This document shows positions 37,040 through 46,415 of a stretch of DNA of 64,000 nucleotides, piece after piece. The stretch's first letter is position 1, and every line of letters begins with the position of its first letter. A program made the translations under genes and the position numbers. The notes below the pieces were generated by a model that saw only the letters and a program-made list of their open reading frames with translations, was not told where the DNA came from and made no database searches. The DNA is from JBBRHQ01 sp963781345 (GTDB lineage Bacteria; Actinomycetota; Thermoleophilia; Solirubrobacterales; 70-9), in contig CAWAFQ010000009.1 in the NCBI GenBank assembly GCA_963781345.1, positions 1-64,000 on the forward strand, in the 5' to 3' direction.

Positions 37040-38361
37040 GGCCGACCGCGGAATCGCTTCGCAGGGCGCTGACACACAGGAGAACGCGATCCTCGGCGCT
37101 CACCGTGGGCGGCGTGCTCGGCGGCGCGGCGCTTGCCTTCGCGGCGACGATCATTGCCGCGCGGAATCTGTCGGAGGCCAGTCTCGCCGCCTTCGGCGTC
37201 GGCCTCGCCGTCAACAGCCTCGCCGTCCAGCTCAGCGATTTCGGCCTCAACACACTCACCGTCACCGAGACCGCCGGGGACTGGGCCCGCAGTGGCGCGG
37301 GCGCCACCGGGGCGAAGCTGAGGCGGATCGCGCTGAGGCGGATCCTGGCCGCCGTCCTCGTCGCCGCGATCCTCGTCGCCGCGACCTTCGCGATCCCGGA
37401 CCTGCGCCCCTACCGCGCGGCGGCTCTCACCGGAGGACTCGGCGCGGTGCTCGGGACCGCGTCGGTGTTCGCGATCGCCAGCCTGCAGGGCGCGCACCGG
37501 TTCCGGGCCGCCTCCGCCGTCCTGCTGGCCGTGGGGGGGCTGCGGCTGGTCGGGGTGGGGGCTGCCGCACTGTTTGGCGCCGGCGCAGTGCCGATGCTCG
37601 TCGCTTACGCGGTTCTGGCCCCGTTCCTGGCCGGTGGCCTCGGACTCTGGTTCCTTCGGGGTCACGGGATCGGGCGGCGGGCGGAGCCGGGCGACGAGGG
37701 CGCCGGCGCGATTCTCGACCAGGGGATGCAGAGGACGACGGCGATCACGGCGACGACCGCCGCGGGCCTCCTCAACCTCGACGTCCTCCTCCTCGCCTTG
37801 ATCGCCGGCCAGGGCGAGGTTGCGATCTACGTCGCGGCTTGGAGGATCGCCTCGGGTGTGCTGCTGCTCGACACCGCCGTCGCCCAATCACTGCTCCCGT
37901 ACATCTTCGTTGCCCGCGACATCTGGCAGGAGACGCTGCGGCTGACCCGCCTCGGCCTCTCCCTGGCAGCTGGGCTCCTGGTCCTCGTTCCGGCGATGAC
38001 GGTTGCCGGACTGTTCCTGTTGGGCAACGCCGGCGATGGCGCCCAGTGGCCGCTGGTGCTGTTGCTGGTGGCGTTCTCGATCGACGCTTTCGCCTTCGCC
38101 ACCTACCAGGTCTACCTGAGGATCCGCAGGTTCCGCCTGCTGATCGTCTGCAACTCGCTGCAGCTCTTGACGATGCTGGGGGTCACCGTCGCCCTGCGTG
38201 AACACGGAGCGCTGGCACCCGCGATCGGCCAACTCAGCGCTCGGATCCTTGGCGTGGCGATTCTCGGAGCACCGATCGCCGCCGCCGCACTCGACAGGCG
38301 AAGGCGGTTCCGGCTTCCCCCCGCTGGGGAGACTGGGCACGAGGCCGACGGCCTCGGCTAA
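37036..38361 (+). CDS. Wzx-like polysaccharide flippase (MOP superfamily)
   Basis: 441 residues from ATG 37036, overlapping the previous stop. Twelve or so hydrophobic segments are spread along the length, with VGGVLGGAALAFAATIIAAR and NLSEASLAAFGVGLAVNSLA at the N-terminus and the two-fold repeat typical of MATE/MOP flippases (second half from ILDQGMQRTTAITATTAAG). The LSDFGLNTLTVTETAG segment matches the first-half loop of Wzx/RfbX proteins. It should move undecaprenyl-linked oligosaccharides across the cytoplasmic membrane. Intact. It lies in the same cluster as an O-antigen-polymerase-like gene. Confidence 0.85.
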   Translation: MRPTAESLRRALTHRRTRSSALTVGGVLGGAALAFAATIIAARNLSEASLAAFGVGLAVNSLAVQLSDFGLNTLTVTETAGDWARSGAGATGAKLRRIALRRILAAVLVAAILVAATFAIPDLRPYRAAALTGGLGAVLGTASVFAIASLQGAHRFRAASAVLLAVGGLRLVGVGAAALFGAGAVPMLVAYAVLAPFLAGGLGLWFLRGHGIGRRAEPGDEGAGAILDQGMQRTTAITATTAAGLLNLDVLLLALIAGQGEVAIYVAAWRIASGVLLLDTAVAQSLLPYIFVARDIWQETLRLTRLGLSLAAGLLVLVPAMTVAGLFLLGNAGDGAQWPLVLLLVAFSIDAFAFATYQVYLRIRRFRLLIVCNSLQLLTMLGVTVALREHGALAPAIGQLSARILGVAILGAPIAAAALDRRRRFRLPPAGETGHEADGLG

Positions 38362-38364
38362 CAT
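38359..38364 (+). promoter_or_regulatory. candidate -10 hexamer TAACAT
   Basis: TAACAT overlaps the flippase stop codon and lies 8 nt before the GTG at 38373, consistent with the leaderless pattern seen elsewhere in the window. Confidence 0.4.
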
Positions 38365-38372
38365 TTTGTCCA

Positions 38373-38990
38373 GTGTTCAATTCTGAGGTACAGGGCGGCA
38401 GGGAAGAGCGGGGCCGGATCTCGGTTCGTGCGCCCTATGCGCTGGCGCTGGTCGTGGCGCTGATCCTGGCCATTCCCGCCTCCGCATTGGCCGACTCGGC
38501 CACCGATCAGTACACCGAGGCTCCGCCCACGGCCACCGGCGACAACACGCCCAAGAACACGACGAACAACAACAAGAGCGGCGGCTCGAACTCGAGTTCG
38601 CAGGGGGGCTCGGATCAGAGCTCGGGCGGAGTCGCGCCCGGCGGCTCCTCGGGCGCCAGCGGGGGCTCAGGCGGGGCCAACGCCCCCACCGGCTCTGGCT
38701 CCGGCACCGGCTCCGGATCGGGCTCCGGCTCGGGCGCGGGCTCGGGAGACGCCGGTGGCGCGACCGCTCCGTCCTCTTCGTCGCAGGCCGGCGGCGGTGC
38801 CACGACCGCCGAAAGCAGCGATGGCGGCAGCTCGCCGCTGGTGCCGATCCTGATCGTGATCGCGATCCTCGCGGTGGCATCGATCGCCTTCGTCATGATC
38901 CGCGCCCGCCGCCAGAAGGCGGCCACGGCCAAGGGCAAGCCCAGACCCGCCGCCAAGCCCGGCGTCAGCCCGCCTCCGGCGAAGCCGTAG
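38373..38990 (+). CDS. secreted Ser/Gly-rich protein with C-terminal membrane anchor
   Basis: 205 residues from GTG 38373. Residues 20-40 form a signal peptide (YALALVVALILAIPASALA). Residues 60-150 are low-complexity Ser, Gly, Asn and Thr (for example GSGSGTGSGSGSGSGAGSG). Residues 153-175 are a membrane helix (LVPILIVIAILAVASIAFVM) followed by a basic, Pro/Ala/Lys-rich cytoplasmic tail. This is the layout of a sortase-independent wall-spanning stalk or a glycosylated surface protein. The Ser/Thr content and its position after the flippase make it a candidate glycan acceptor, which is inference. Its 3' end overlaps the convergent nucleotidyltransferase gene by 26 bp. Confidence 0.7.
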   Translation: MFNSEVQGGREERGRISVRAPYALALVVALILAIPASALADSATDQYTEAPPTATGDNTPKNTTNNNKSGGSNSSSQGGSDQSSGGVAPGGSSGASGGSGGANAPTGSGSGTGSGSGSGSGAGSGDAGGATAPSSSSQAGGGATTAESSDGGSSPLVPILIVIAILAVASIAFVMIRARRQKAATAKGKPRPAAKPGVSPPPAKP

Positions 38991-40101
38991 CCCGCCCCTC
39001 CCTGCTCAGCAACCTGCGCCAGGCGTGGCCCGGGACCCCGGCGACTCGCTCCAGTCCCCAGAAGCCCTGCAGGTAGCGCATGAACCCGATCGGATCGCGC
39101 CGCTTCGAGGCAAGCTCCTGCTCGGCGCCGTAGCGCTCCCAGAACCACCACAGCATCGCCGCCGAGCGCCGGGCCGACGGGGGTTGCGCGAGCGCCTCGT
39201 GGGCGCGACGCTCGGTCCGCGTCACCTCGGTGGCCGCGAGCGCGCGCACGGCGTCGGCGGGTATCGGGGCGCCGAGCTCGTCGCGCAGGAAGCCCAGCGC
39301 ATCCGCCAGCGGAGGAGTCAGTCGCGCTCGCCGCGCAAGCCGGCAGAGCCGGTCCCATTCAAGCGCACCCTCCGCAGCCTCGATCACCTTGAAGCCGTCG
39401 GCCGCCCAGCGCACCGGGGCCATCGAGTTCCAGGCGGCGCCGTGGACGCATACGTGGAGGAGCTGGTCGGTCGGGCAAAGCGCCCTCGTCTGGATCCCCG
39501 CTAGCGTCAGCGGCACCGATGAGCCCCAGAACTCCTCATCGAGACCCGGACGCCAGAGCATCCGCCGGTGGAGGTCGACTTCGTACCCGCTCGAGTCGGA
39601 AAATCCGAGCGAGTGCCGGACCTCGAGCAGTTTCGTCGGGCAGGCCGGTTCGAAGCCCGCGCCCGTAAGCGCCTCGATAGCGTCGCCGACGCGGGCGGCG
39701 GGCACGGCGATGTCGAGGTCGCCCATCGGCCTCGCCCCGCCGTCGAGATAGGCCAGCTCCCCAAGTGCCGCGCCCTTCAGGACCAGGGTCTCGATCCCGG
39801 CGGACTCGAGGCCGCGCAGCGCCCCGGCGCCGATCCGAAGGCCGACCTGGTTGGTCGCCCAGCTGCGCCGGTAGATCCCCTTCAGCAACCCTTCGTCGCG
39901 GTCGTCGAGGCGGCCCTCGAGGTTGCGGTAGATGAGCGGCAGGAGCCGGAAGGAACCCGCCTCGATCCCGTCGAGGTCGCCCCCTCCGCTGCGCCAAAGC
40001 GCCCACGCCTCCCGAGCGGCGTCGGGTGGCAGCAGTCCCGCCCGCAGGAGAAGCGTCTCCTGCGGCGAGGGGGGCCAGATCGCGGGACGGGCTGCCGTCA
40101 T
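38965..40101 (-). CDS. nucleotidyltransferase family protein (NTP_transf_5-like)
   Basis: 378 residues from ATG 40101. The core GALRGLESAGIETLVLKGAA and GGARPMGDLDIAVPAARVGD carries the nucleotidyltransferase-fold G-D-L-D-I-V metal motif near residue 126; further on are SGYEVDLHRRMLW and TDQLLHVCVHGAAW. This is the uncharacterised nucleotidyltransferase group (PF14907-like) often found near peptide-modification or glycan loci. It lies 7 bp after the ABC exporter gene on the same strand, so the two are an operon. The substrate is unknown. Confidence 0.75.
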   Translation of the reverse strand: MTAARPAIWPPSPQETLLLRAGLLPPDAAREAWALWRSGGGDLDGIEAGSFRLLPLIYRNLEGRLDDRDEGLLKGIYRRSWATNQVGLRIGAGALRGLESAGIETLVLKGAALGELAYLDGGARPMGDLDIAVPAARVGDAIEALTGAGFEPACPTKLLEVRHSLGFSDSSGYEVDLHRRMLWRPGLDEEFWGSSVPLTLAGIQTRALCPTDQLLHVCVHGAAWNSMAPVRWAADGFKVIEAAEGALEWDRLCRLARRARLTPPLADALGFLRDELGAPIPADAVRALAATEVTRTERRAHEALAQPPSARRSAAMLWWFWERYGAEQELASKRRDPIGFMRYLQGFWGLERVAGVPGHAWRRLLSREGRATASPEAG

Positions 40102-40108
40102 CCCGCCG

Positions 40109-41779
40109 TCACCGCTGCTGCCGGGTGAGCGCGGGGCCGGTGCCGATGCGGCCGCCGCGAACCTCGACTATGCGGTCGGCGCGTTCGGCGACCAGCGGGT
40201 CATGGGTGATCAGCAGCAGGGTCGGCCGCGTCGGGATCGCCTCGAGGTTGTCGAGCAGGGTCTCCGCAGTCTCGGGGTCTAGGTGGCTGGTCGGCTCGTC
40301 GAGGATCAGCACGGGCGGTCCTCCCAGCAGCGCCCGCGCCAGCGCGATCCGCTGGCGCTGTCCGGCCGAGAGGCGGACGCCGTCGTCGCCGACGTCGGTC
40401 TCGAAGCCGTGCGGGAGATCGTCGATGAAGTCGCCGGCCGCTGCCAGCGCCGCAGCCTGCTCGATCTCGACTGTGCCGGCCTCGCGGCCGAACGCGATGT
40501 TCTCGGCGATCGTGCCCCTCATCGTCGCCCCGTCGGAGAGCAGGACCCCCATCTGCCGCCTGGCCCCGCGGACGTCGAGCTCCGAGAGGGGGGTGCCGTC
40601 GAGCTCGACCTCACCCTCCCACGGGCGGTAGAGCCCGAGCAGGAGGGCGGCCAGCGTCGTCTTTCCGGCCCCGGTCGGGCCGAGGATCGCGAGGCGCTCG
40701 GAGGGCGCGACCTCGAGGGTGACCCGCTCGAGAATCGGCGGCTCGGAGCGCGAGTAGCCGAAGGTGATGTCGCGCCAGGCGAGCGCGCCGCTCAGCTCGA
40801 TCCGGCGACTGCCGGTGTAGGGCTCGGCGTCGGTTCGGTCGAGCACCTCCTCGATGCGCTCGATCGCCGCCATCCCGGTGAGGACGTCGGGCAGCGCCGC
40901 GACCGCCCAGTTGAGCTGTCCCCTGGCGAGGGCGAGGACGGCCATGAAGGCGACCAGATCCCCAAGCGACATCGATCCCTGCGCGACCGCTATTCCCCCT
41001 CCGATCAGCACGATCACACCCGCGACTCCGCCGACGGCCACCTGGACCAATCCCTGGGCGTGCTGGGCCCAGCCCATCCGCTGGCCGGCGGCGCCGAGCA
41101 CAGCGGCGCGCTCGGAGTTGCGGGCGATCTCGGCCTCCTCGGCGGTCTGGGTCTTGATCAGCGTCGTCGCCTCAAGCGAGGACAGGACGCCGGAGCTGAA
41201 CGAGTCGGATTGCTCCTGCCAGGTGCGGATCCGCGGGCGCACGACCCTGCGCATGAGCACGTTGGCGCCGATCAGGATCGGACCGGCGATCAGCAGGACC
41301 GCCAGCAGCAGCGGCTGGATCACCACCAGCGAGGCGAGCAGGACGAAGGCGACGCCGAGCGAGGGAATGACGATCGCCAGCATCGCCTTGGCCATCACGT
41401 CGAGGCGCTCGGTGTCCTGGACTATGAGGGAGTGAAGCCTGCCGCGGTCGGCAGCGTCGAAGAAGGCCGCGGGCATCCACATCACCTTCTCGATCAGCTT
41501 CTCGCGGACCCTGGTCACCGCGGGCTTGGTCACGCGGAAGACCGCATGGCGCCCGATCAGGCCGAGGCCGAGGCTGAGGAGGTAGAGGGCCAGGATCGCG
41601 GCGCCGATCAGGACCAGCTTGTCCGTGTCCTCGTCGGGGATCGCGGTGTCGAAGGCGCTCCGGACCAGCAGCGCGATCGGGATCAGCGCCAGCGACTGCG
41701 CCAGCGAGAGCCCGAGACTGAAGACGGTCAGCCGCCGCGACCCGGAGATCAGATCCGTCATTGCCCGCCATGCCTGCAT
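40109..41779 (-). CDS. ABC transporter, fused permease and ATPase (exporter type)
   Basis: 556 residues. Start ATG 41779 is supported by a TACCGT hexamer 7 nt upstream; ATG 41761 is an alternative. Six membrane helices occupy residues 18-300, with the DRGRLHSLIVQDTERLD intracellular loop. The ATPase has Walker A LAILGPTGAGKTTLAALLLG near 355, Q-loop, signature LSAGQRQRIALARALLGGP, Walker B VLILDEPTSHLD and the H-switch LLLITHDP. This is a half-transporter of the MsbA/LapB-like type-1 exporter family that acts as a homodimer. No peptidase domain is present. It is paired with the nucleotidyltransferase and divergent from lhr. Confidence 0.9.
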   Translation of the reverse strand: MQAWRAMTDLISGSRRLTVFSLGLSLAQSLALIPIALLVRSAFDTAIPDEDTDKLVLIGAAILALYLLSLGLGLIGRHAVFRVTKPAVTRVREKLIEKVMWMPAAFFDAADRGRLHSLIVQDTERLDVMAKAMLAIVIPSLGVAFVLLASLVVIQPLLLAVLLIAGPILIGANVLMRRVVRPRIRTWQEQSDSFSSGVLSSLEATTLIKTQTAEEAEIARNSERAAVLGAAGQRMGWAQHAQGLVQVAVGGVAGVIVLIGGGIAVAQGSMSLGDLVAFMAVLALARGQLNWAVAALPDVLTGMAAIERIEEVLDRTDAEPYTGSRRIELSGALAWRDITFGYSRSEPPILERVTLEVAPSERLAILGPTGAGKTTLAALLLGLYRPWEGEVELDGTPLSELDVRGARRQMGVLLSDGATMRGTIAENIAFGREAGTVEIEQAAALAAAGDFIDDLPHGFETDVGDDGVRLSAGQRQRIALARALLGGPPVLILDEPTSHLDPETAETLLDNLEAIPTRPTLLLITHDPLVAERADRIVEVRGGRIGTGPALTRQQR

Positions 41780-41786
41780 CGCCCGA

Positions 41787-41792
41787 ACGGTA
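41787..41792 (-). promoter_or_regulatory. candidate -10 hexamer TACCGT for the ABC exporter
   Basis: Reading the minus strand, TACCGT lies 7 nt before ATG 41779. No Shine-Dalgarno sequence is seen, so a leaderless start is likely. It is one of two back-to-back candidate promoters in the 47-bp gap to lhr. Confidence 0.45.
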
Positions 41793-41813
41793 ACGGCCGC
41801 CGGGCCCGATCCC

Positions 41814-41819
41814 TAACAT
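41814..41819 (+). promoter_or_regulatory. candidate -10 hexamer TAACAT for lhr
   Basis: TAACAT lies 7 nt before the TTG start at 41827, with no ribosome site between. It fits the leaderless pattern and supports TTG as the start. Confidence 0.45.
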
Positions 41820-41826
41820 CGTTTGG

Positions 41827-44800
41827 TTGAGCGATAGACCGAAACCGACCTCGCTGGACCCCTTCAGCGCGCCCGTGCGGCGCTGGTTCGAGGCCTCCTT
41901 CGAGGGCCCCACACCCGCCCAGGAAGGGGGCTGGAGGGCGATCTCGAGCGGGGCCAGCACGCTGATCTGCGCCCCCACCGGCTCCGGCAAGACCCTCGCC
42001 AGCTTCCTCTGGGGCATCGACCGGCTGACGCGTGAGCCCGAGCGCGGCGACGGGGTCCGCCTCGTCTACGTCTCGCCGCTGAAGGCGCTCTCCTACGACA
42101 TCGAGCGCAACCTGCGGGCGCCGCTGCGGGGCATCGGGGCCTCCGCCGCGGAGATCTCGGTCGGCCTGCGCACCGGCGACACCAGCCAGTCGGACCGCCG
42201 CTCGATGCGCCGCAACCCCCCCGACATCCTGATCACGACCCCCGAGTCGCTCTACCTGATGCTCTCCTCGGGAGCGAGGGAGATCCTCACCGGGGTCGAG
42301 GCCGTGATCGTCGACGAGATCCACGCCGTGGCGCAGTCGAAGCGCGGAAGCCACCTTGCCCTGACGCTGGAGAGGCTGGAGTGGCTGGGGAAGGGCTCAG
42401 AGGGAGAGGTCAGGAGCGAGAAGCCGCAGGGAGAGTCAGCGCTGCAGCGCATCGGTCTCTCGGCCACGCAGCGGCCCCTGGACCGGATCGCCCGCTTCCT
42501 CGTCGGCCCGAAGCGGCACTGCGAGATCGTCGACGCCGGCCAAACCAAGAGGCTCGACCTCGAGATCGTCGTCCCGGTCGAGGACATGGCGGATCCGGGC
42601 AGCAGCGGGACCCCGGACGCCCCCGGACGCCCCGCGGACTCGCCCAGCCGCCACACCTCTCCCGACAGGGTCGACCCGAACTTCGATGGAGCCAGCAACC
42701 CGCGCAGCATCTGGCCCGCGATCTACCCCGAGCTCCTGCGGCTCGTCCGCGAGCACACCTCGACGATCATCTTCGTCAACAACCGGCGCGGGGCGGAGCG
42801 CCTCGCCAAGCGCCTCAATGAGCTCGCCTACGACCAGCTGATGGAGGGAAAGGAGCCCGACGCTCCCGAGCCAGAGGCCGAGCTCTACGACATCGCCCGC
42901 GCCCACCACGGCTCGCTCTCGCATGAGGAGCGGATCAACGTCGAGGAGCTGCTGAAGTCCGGCAAGCTCCCCTGTCTCGTCGCCACATCGTCGCTCGAGC
43001 TGGGGATCGACATGGGGGCTCTGGACCTGGTGATCCAGGTCGAGTCGCCGAAATCGGTGACCCGCGGGCTGCAGCGGATAGGGCGCGCCGGCCACGGCCT
43101 CGGTGAGGTCTCGAAGGGGCGGATCTTCCCCAAGTTCCGCGGCGACCTGCTCGAGTGCGCCGTGGTCGCGCAGCGGATGCGCGAGGGGAAGATCGAGGAG
43201 ACCGTGATCCCCGCCAACCCGCTCGACGTGCTCGCCCAGCACCTGGTCTCGATGGCGGCGCTCGACGAGTGGGACGTGGACGAGGTCGAGGAGCTCGTCA
43301 CCGGCACCGAGTCCTTCCGCGAGCTCTCGCGCGAGCAGCTCGAGAACGTCCTCGACATGCTCGACGGCCGCTATCCCTCCGATCGCTTTGCCGAGCTGCG
43401 CCCGCGGATCGTCTGGGACCGAACCGCGGGGACCATCCACGGTCGCAAGGGGGCGCGGCAGCTGGTCGTCACCAACGCCGGGACGATCCCCGACCGCGGG
43501 CTCTTCGGCGTCCACCTGCCCGACGGGCGCCGCGTCGGCGAGCTCGACGAGGAGATGGTCTACGAGGCGCGCCCGGGGCAGACCTTTCTGCTCGGCGCCT
43601 CGACCTGGCGGATCGAGGAGATCACCCGGGACCGGGTCATCGTCACCCCGGCGCCGGGCGCGCCCGGGGCGGTTCCGTTCTGGCGCGGCGACGGAATCGG
43701 GCGCCCGGCCGACCTCGGCCGCGCGATCGGCGCCTTCGCCCGCGAGTCGGTCTCACGCAAGCCGTCCGAGCTGGCGCAGGAGTACGACCTCGACCCACGC
43801 GCCGCGCGCAACCTCGTCACCTACCTGCGTGAGCAGCAGGCCGCGACCCGGGTGGTCCCCTCGGACGAATCAATCGTGGTCGAGCGCTTCCGCGACGAGA
43901 TCGGCGACTGGCGCGTCTGCGTGCTCTCACCCTTCGGCGGCCGCGTCCACGCGGCCTGGGGCCTGGCCCTTTCGCAGAAGATCCGCAACGAGAGCGACCT
44001 CGAGGCGGACGCGATCTGGTCCGACGACGGCATCGTCGTTCACCTCCCCGACGCCGACGAGGCGCCGCCCGCCGACCTCGTCCTGGTCGAGCCCGACGAG
44101 CTCGAGGACCTGATCGTCGCCGAGCTCGCCGGCTCGGCGCTGTTCGGCGCGCGCTTCCGCGAGAACGCGGCCCGCTCGCTGCTGATCCCCCGCGCCTATC
44201 CGGGCAAGCGGACTCCTCTGTGGCAGCAGCGGCTGAAGTCGCAGAGCCTGCTCGAGGTCGCCCGCGACTTCCCCCGCTTTCCGGTCATTCTCGAGACCTA
44301 CCGCGAGTGCCTGCGAGACGTCCTCGACCTGCCCGCCCTCGATGACATCCTGCGGCGGCTGAGCTCGCGCCAGCTGACCCTGGTCGAGGTCGAGACCCAG
44401 ACGGCCTCGCCGTTCGCCTCCTCGCTGCTCTTCGACTACGTCGCCACCTACATGTACGAGGGCGACACGCCGAACGCGGAGCGGCGCGCGGCGGCGCTCT
44501 CGCTCGACCGCGAGCTGCTGCGCGAGCTGCTCGGCCAGGACGAGCTGCGGGAGCTGATCGAGCCCGAGGCGCTGGAGGAGGTCGAGGCGCAGCTGCAGCA
44601 CCGCACCGAGGCCGGGCGGGCGAAGGACCGCGACGCCCTCCAGCAGGTCCTGCGAAACCTTGGGGACCTGACCGAGGCGGAGTGCGCAGAGAGGGTGAGT
44701 GAGGGCTACTCGGCGACCTCGATGCTGGAGAAGCTGGTGGCCGAGCGCCGGGCGGCGAGGGTCCGGATCTCCGGCGAGGAGCGCTACATCGCCGGCGAGG

Positions 44801-46347
44801 ACGCCGGGCTATACCGGGATGCGCTCGGCGTGCCGCCGCCGGCCGGGCTGCCGGAGTCCTTCTTAGACGAGCACCCCGACCCGATGGCCGCGCTCCTCGG
44901 CCGCTACGCGCGCACCCACGGCCCCTTCCCGACCGCCCAGCCCGCCGGCCGCTACGGGGTCGACCCGGCTCCCGCCCTGCGCGAGCTCGAGCGCTCGGGG
45001 GCGCTGATCCGCGGAGAGCTGCTGCCCGGGGGCACCGAGCGTGAGTGGTGCGACGCCGACGTCTTGCGGCGGGTCCGCCGTGCCAGCCTCGCCCACCTGC
45101 GCCGCGAGGTAGAACCCGCCGACCGCAGCGCGCTCGCCCGCTTCCTTCCGAGCTGGCAGAACGTCGACGCCTACCGTCGCGCCGGCGCCGGAGTCGACCG
45201 GCTGCGCGAGGCGCTGGTGCCGCTTCAGGGCGTCACGCTGACGCCCAGGGTCTGGGAAGAGGACGTCCTGCCTCGGCGCCTCGGCGCCTACAGCCCCTCC
45301 TGGCTCGACGAGCTCTGCACCAGTGGCGAGGTTGTCTGGCTCGGCGCCGGGGCGTTGGGCCGAAGCGACGGTCGCATCGCGCTGTATTACCGCGAGGACG
45401 TGCGGCTCGCCGGGCCACCGCCGTCGAACGCCAAGCTCGACTCCCCCGAGGGCGAGATCCACGACCTGATCCGTGCCCGGCTGGAGTCCGGGCCGAGCTT
45501 CTGGCTCGACCTCGTCGCCGACATCGAGGCGGCGCCGGAGGAGCTGAACACGGCGCTCTGGGACCTCGCCTGGGCCGGTGAGGTCACCAACGACGCGTTC
45601 GCTCCGCTGCGGGCCCCGAGGCTGCGCGCGGTGCGTTCCTCCGATCGCCGCGGCCGCCGCTTCTCCAGCCGCCGCGCCGGGGCCGGAGCGGCCGTGCAGG
45701 GACGCTGGTCGCTGACCGCGGCCCTCTTCGCCGACGCCCCGGCGATCGGGCCGCGGCTGCGCGCCCAGGCCGAGCTGATGCTCGAGCGCTACGGCATCGT
45801 CACCCGCGAGACGGTGCTCGCCGAGGGGGTGCCGGGCGGCTTCTCGACGCTCTACGCCGAGCTCGGCAACCTCGAGCTGCTGGGGACGGCTCGCCGCGGC
45901 TACTTCGTCGAGGGCCTCGGCGGGGCCCAGTTCGCGCTCCCGGGCGCGGTCGAGCGGCTGCGCTCGCTGCCGGCCCCCGACGGCTCCCACCTGATGATCG
46001 CGGCCACCGATCCGGCCAACCCCTACGGCGCCTCTCTGCCCTGGCCCAAGCTCGAGGGCGGGCGGCGCCCGGCGCGGGCGCCCGGCGCCCACGTGCTGAT
46101 GCGCGACGGCGAGCCGATCGTCTACGTCGAGAGGGGCGGCCGCGGGATCCTGCGGCTGGTGGCGCTCGACGGTGCCGAGCTCTCGGCGGCGATGGAGGCT
46201 CTGGCCGAAGCGGTCACCGACGGCAGCCTTCCGAAGCTGGGAATCGAGAAGCTCGACGGAGAGCCGGTGATCGGCTCCGGCCACGAGGAGACCCTGATCG
46301 CCGCCGGCTTCAGCCGCGGCCCCCGCAAGCTGACCGCGAGCGCCTAG
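41827..46347 (+). CDS. lhr: ATP-dependent helicase Lhr (large helicase-related protein)
   Basis: 1506 residues, TTG start at 41827. An SF2 DNA helicase involved in repair. Walker A APTGSGKTLASFLWG near residues 49-63, motif Ia YVSPLKALSYD, motif II VDEIHAVAQSKRGSHLAL near 161, motif III GLSATQRPLDRIARFL near 213, and in the second RecA domain TIIFVNNRRGAERLAKRL, VATSSLELGIDMG and RIGRAGHGLGEVSKGRIF (motif VI). A winged-helix and beta-barrel region follow, then the long C-terminal extension (to 1506) typical of actinobacterial Lhr-Core plus Lhr-CTD; the length matches this class. Intact throughout, in contrast with the frame-broken polysaccharide genes. Confidence 0.93.
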   Translation: MSDRPKPTSLDPFSAPVRRWFEASFEGPTPAQEGGWRAISSGASTLICAPTGSGKTLASFLWGIDRLTREPERGDGVRLVYVSPLKALSYDIERNLRAPLRGIGASAAEISVGLRTGDTSQSDRRSMRRNPPDILITTPESLYLMLSSGAREILTGVEAVIVDEIHAVAQSKRGSHLALTLERLEWLGKGSEGEVRSEKPQGESALQRIGLSATQRPLDRIARFLVGPKRHCEIVDAGQTKRLDLEIVVPVEDMADPGSSGTPDAPGRPADSPSRHTSPDRVDPNFDGASNPRSIWPAIYPELLRLVREHTSTIIFVNNRRGAERLAKRLNELAYDQLMEGKEPDAPEPEAELYDIARAHHGSLSHEERINVEELLKSGKLPCLVATSSLELGIDMGALDLVIQVESPKSVTRGLQRIGRAGHGLGEVSKGRIFPKFRGDLLECAVVAQRMREGKIEETVIPANPLDVLAQHLVSMAALDEWDVDEVEELVTGTESFRELSREQLENVLDMLDGRYPSDRFAELRPRIVWDRTAGTIHGRKGARQLVVTNAGTIPDRGLFGVHLPDGRRVGELDEEMVYEARPGQTFLLGASTWRIEEITRDRVIVTPAPGAPGAVPFWRGDGIGRPADLGRAIGAFARESVSRKPSELAQEYDLDPRAARNLVTYLREQQAATRVVPSDESIVVERFRDEIGDWRVCVLSPFGGRVHAAWGLALSQKIRNESDLEADAIWSDDGIVVHLPDADEAPPADLVLVEPDELEDLIVAELAGSALFGARFRENAARSLLIPRAYPGKRTPLWQQRLKSQSLLEVARDFPRFPVILETYRECLRDVLDLPALDDILRRLSSRQLTLVEVETQTASPFASSLLFDYVATYMYEGDTPNAERRAAALSLDRELLRELLGQDELRELIEPEALEEVEAQLQHRTEAGRAKDRDALQQVLRNLGDLTEAECAERVSEGYSATSMLEKLVAERRAARVRISGEERYIAGEDAGLYRDALGVPPPAGLPESFLDEHPDPMAALLGRYARTHGPFPTAQPAGRYGVDPAPALRELERSGALIRGELLPGGTEREWCDADVLRRVRRASLAHLRREVEPADRSALARFLPSWQNVDAYRRAGAGVDRLREALVPLQGVTLTPRVWEEDVLPRRLGAYSPSWLDELCTSGEVVWLGAGALGRSDGRIALYYREDVRLAGPPPSNAKLDSPEGEIHDLIRARLESGPSFWLDLVADIEAAPEELNTALWDLAWAGEVTNDAFAPLRAPRLRAVRSSDRRGRRFSSRRAGAGAAVQGRWSLTAALFADAPAIGPRLRAQAELMLERYGIVTRETVLAEGVPGGFSTLYAELGNLELLGTARRGYFVEGLGGAQFALPGAVERLRSLPAPDGSHLMIAATDPANPYGASLPWPKLEGGRRPARAPGAHVLMRDGEPIVYVERGGRGILRLVALDGAELSAAMEALAEAVTDGSLPKLGIEKLDGEPVIGSGHEETLIAAGFSRGPRKLTASA

Positions 46348-46415
46348 ATGACCGCGAGCGCCTGGATGGTTGACTCCAGCTCCCCGCGCACCCGGCGCTC
46401 GAGTCCCACAACCCA

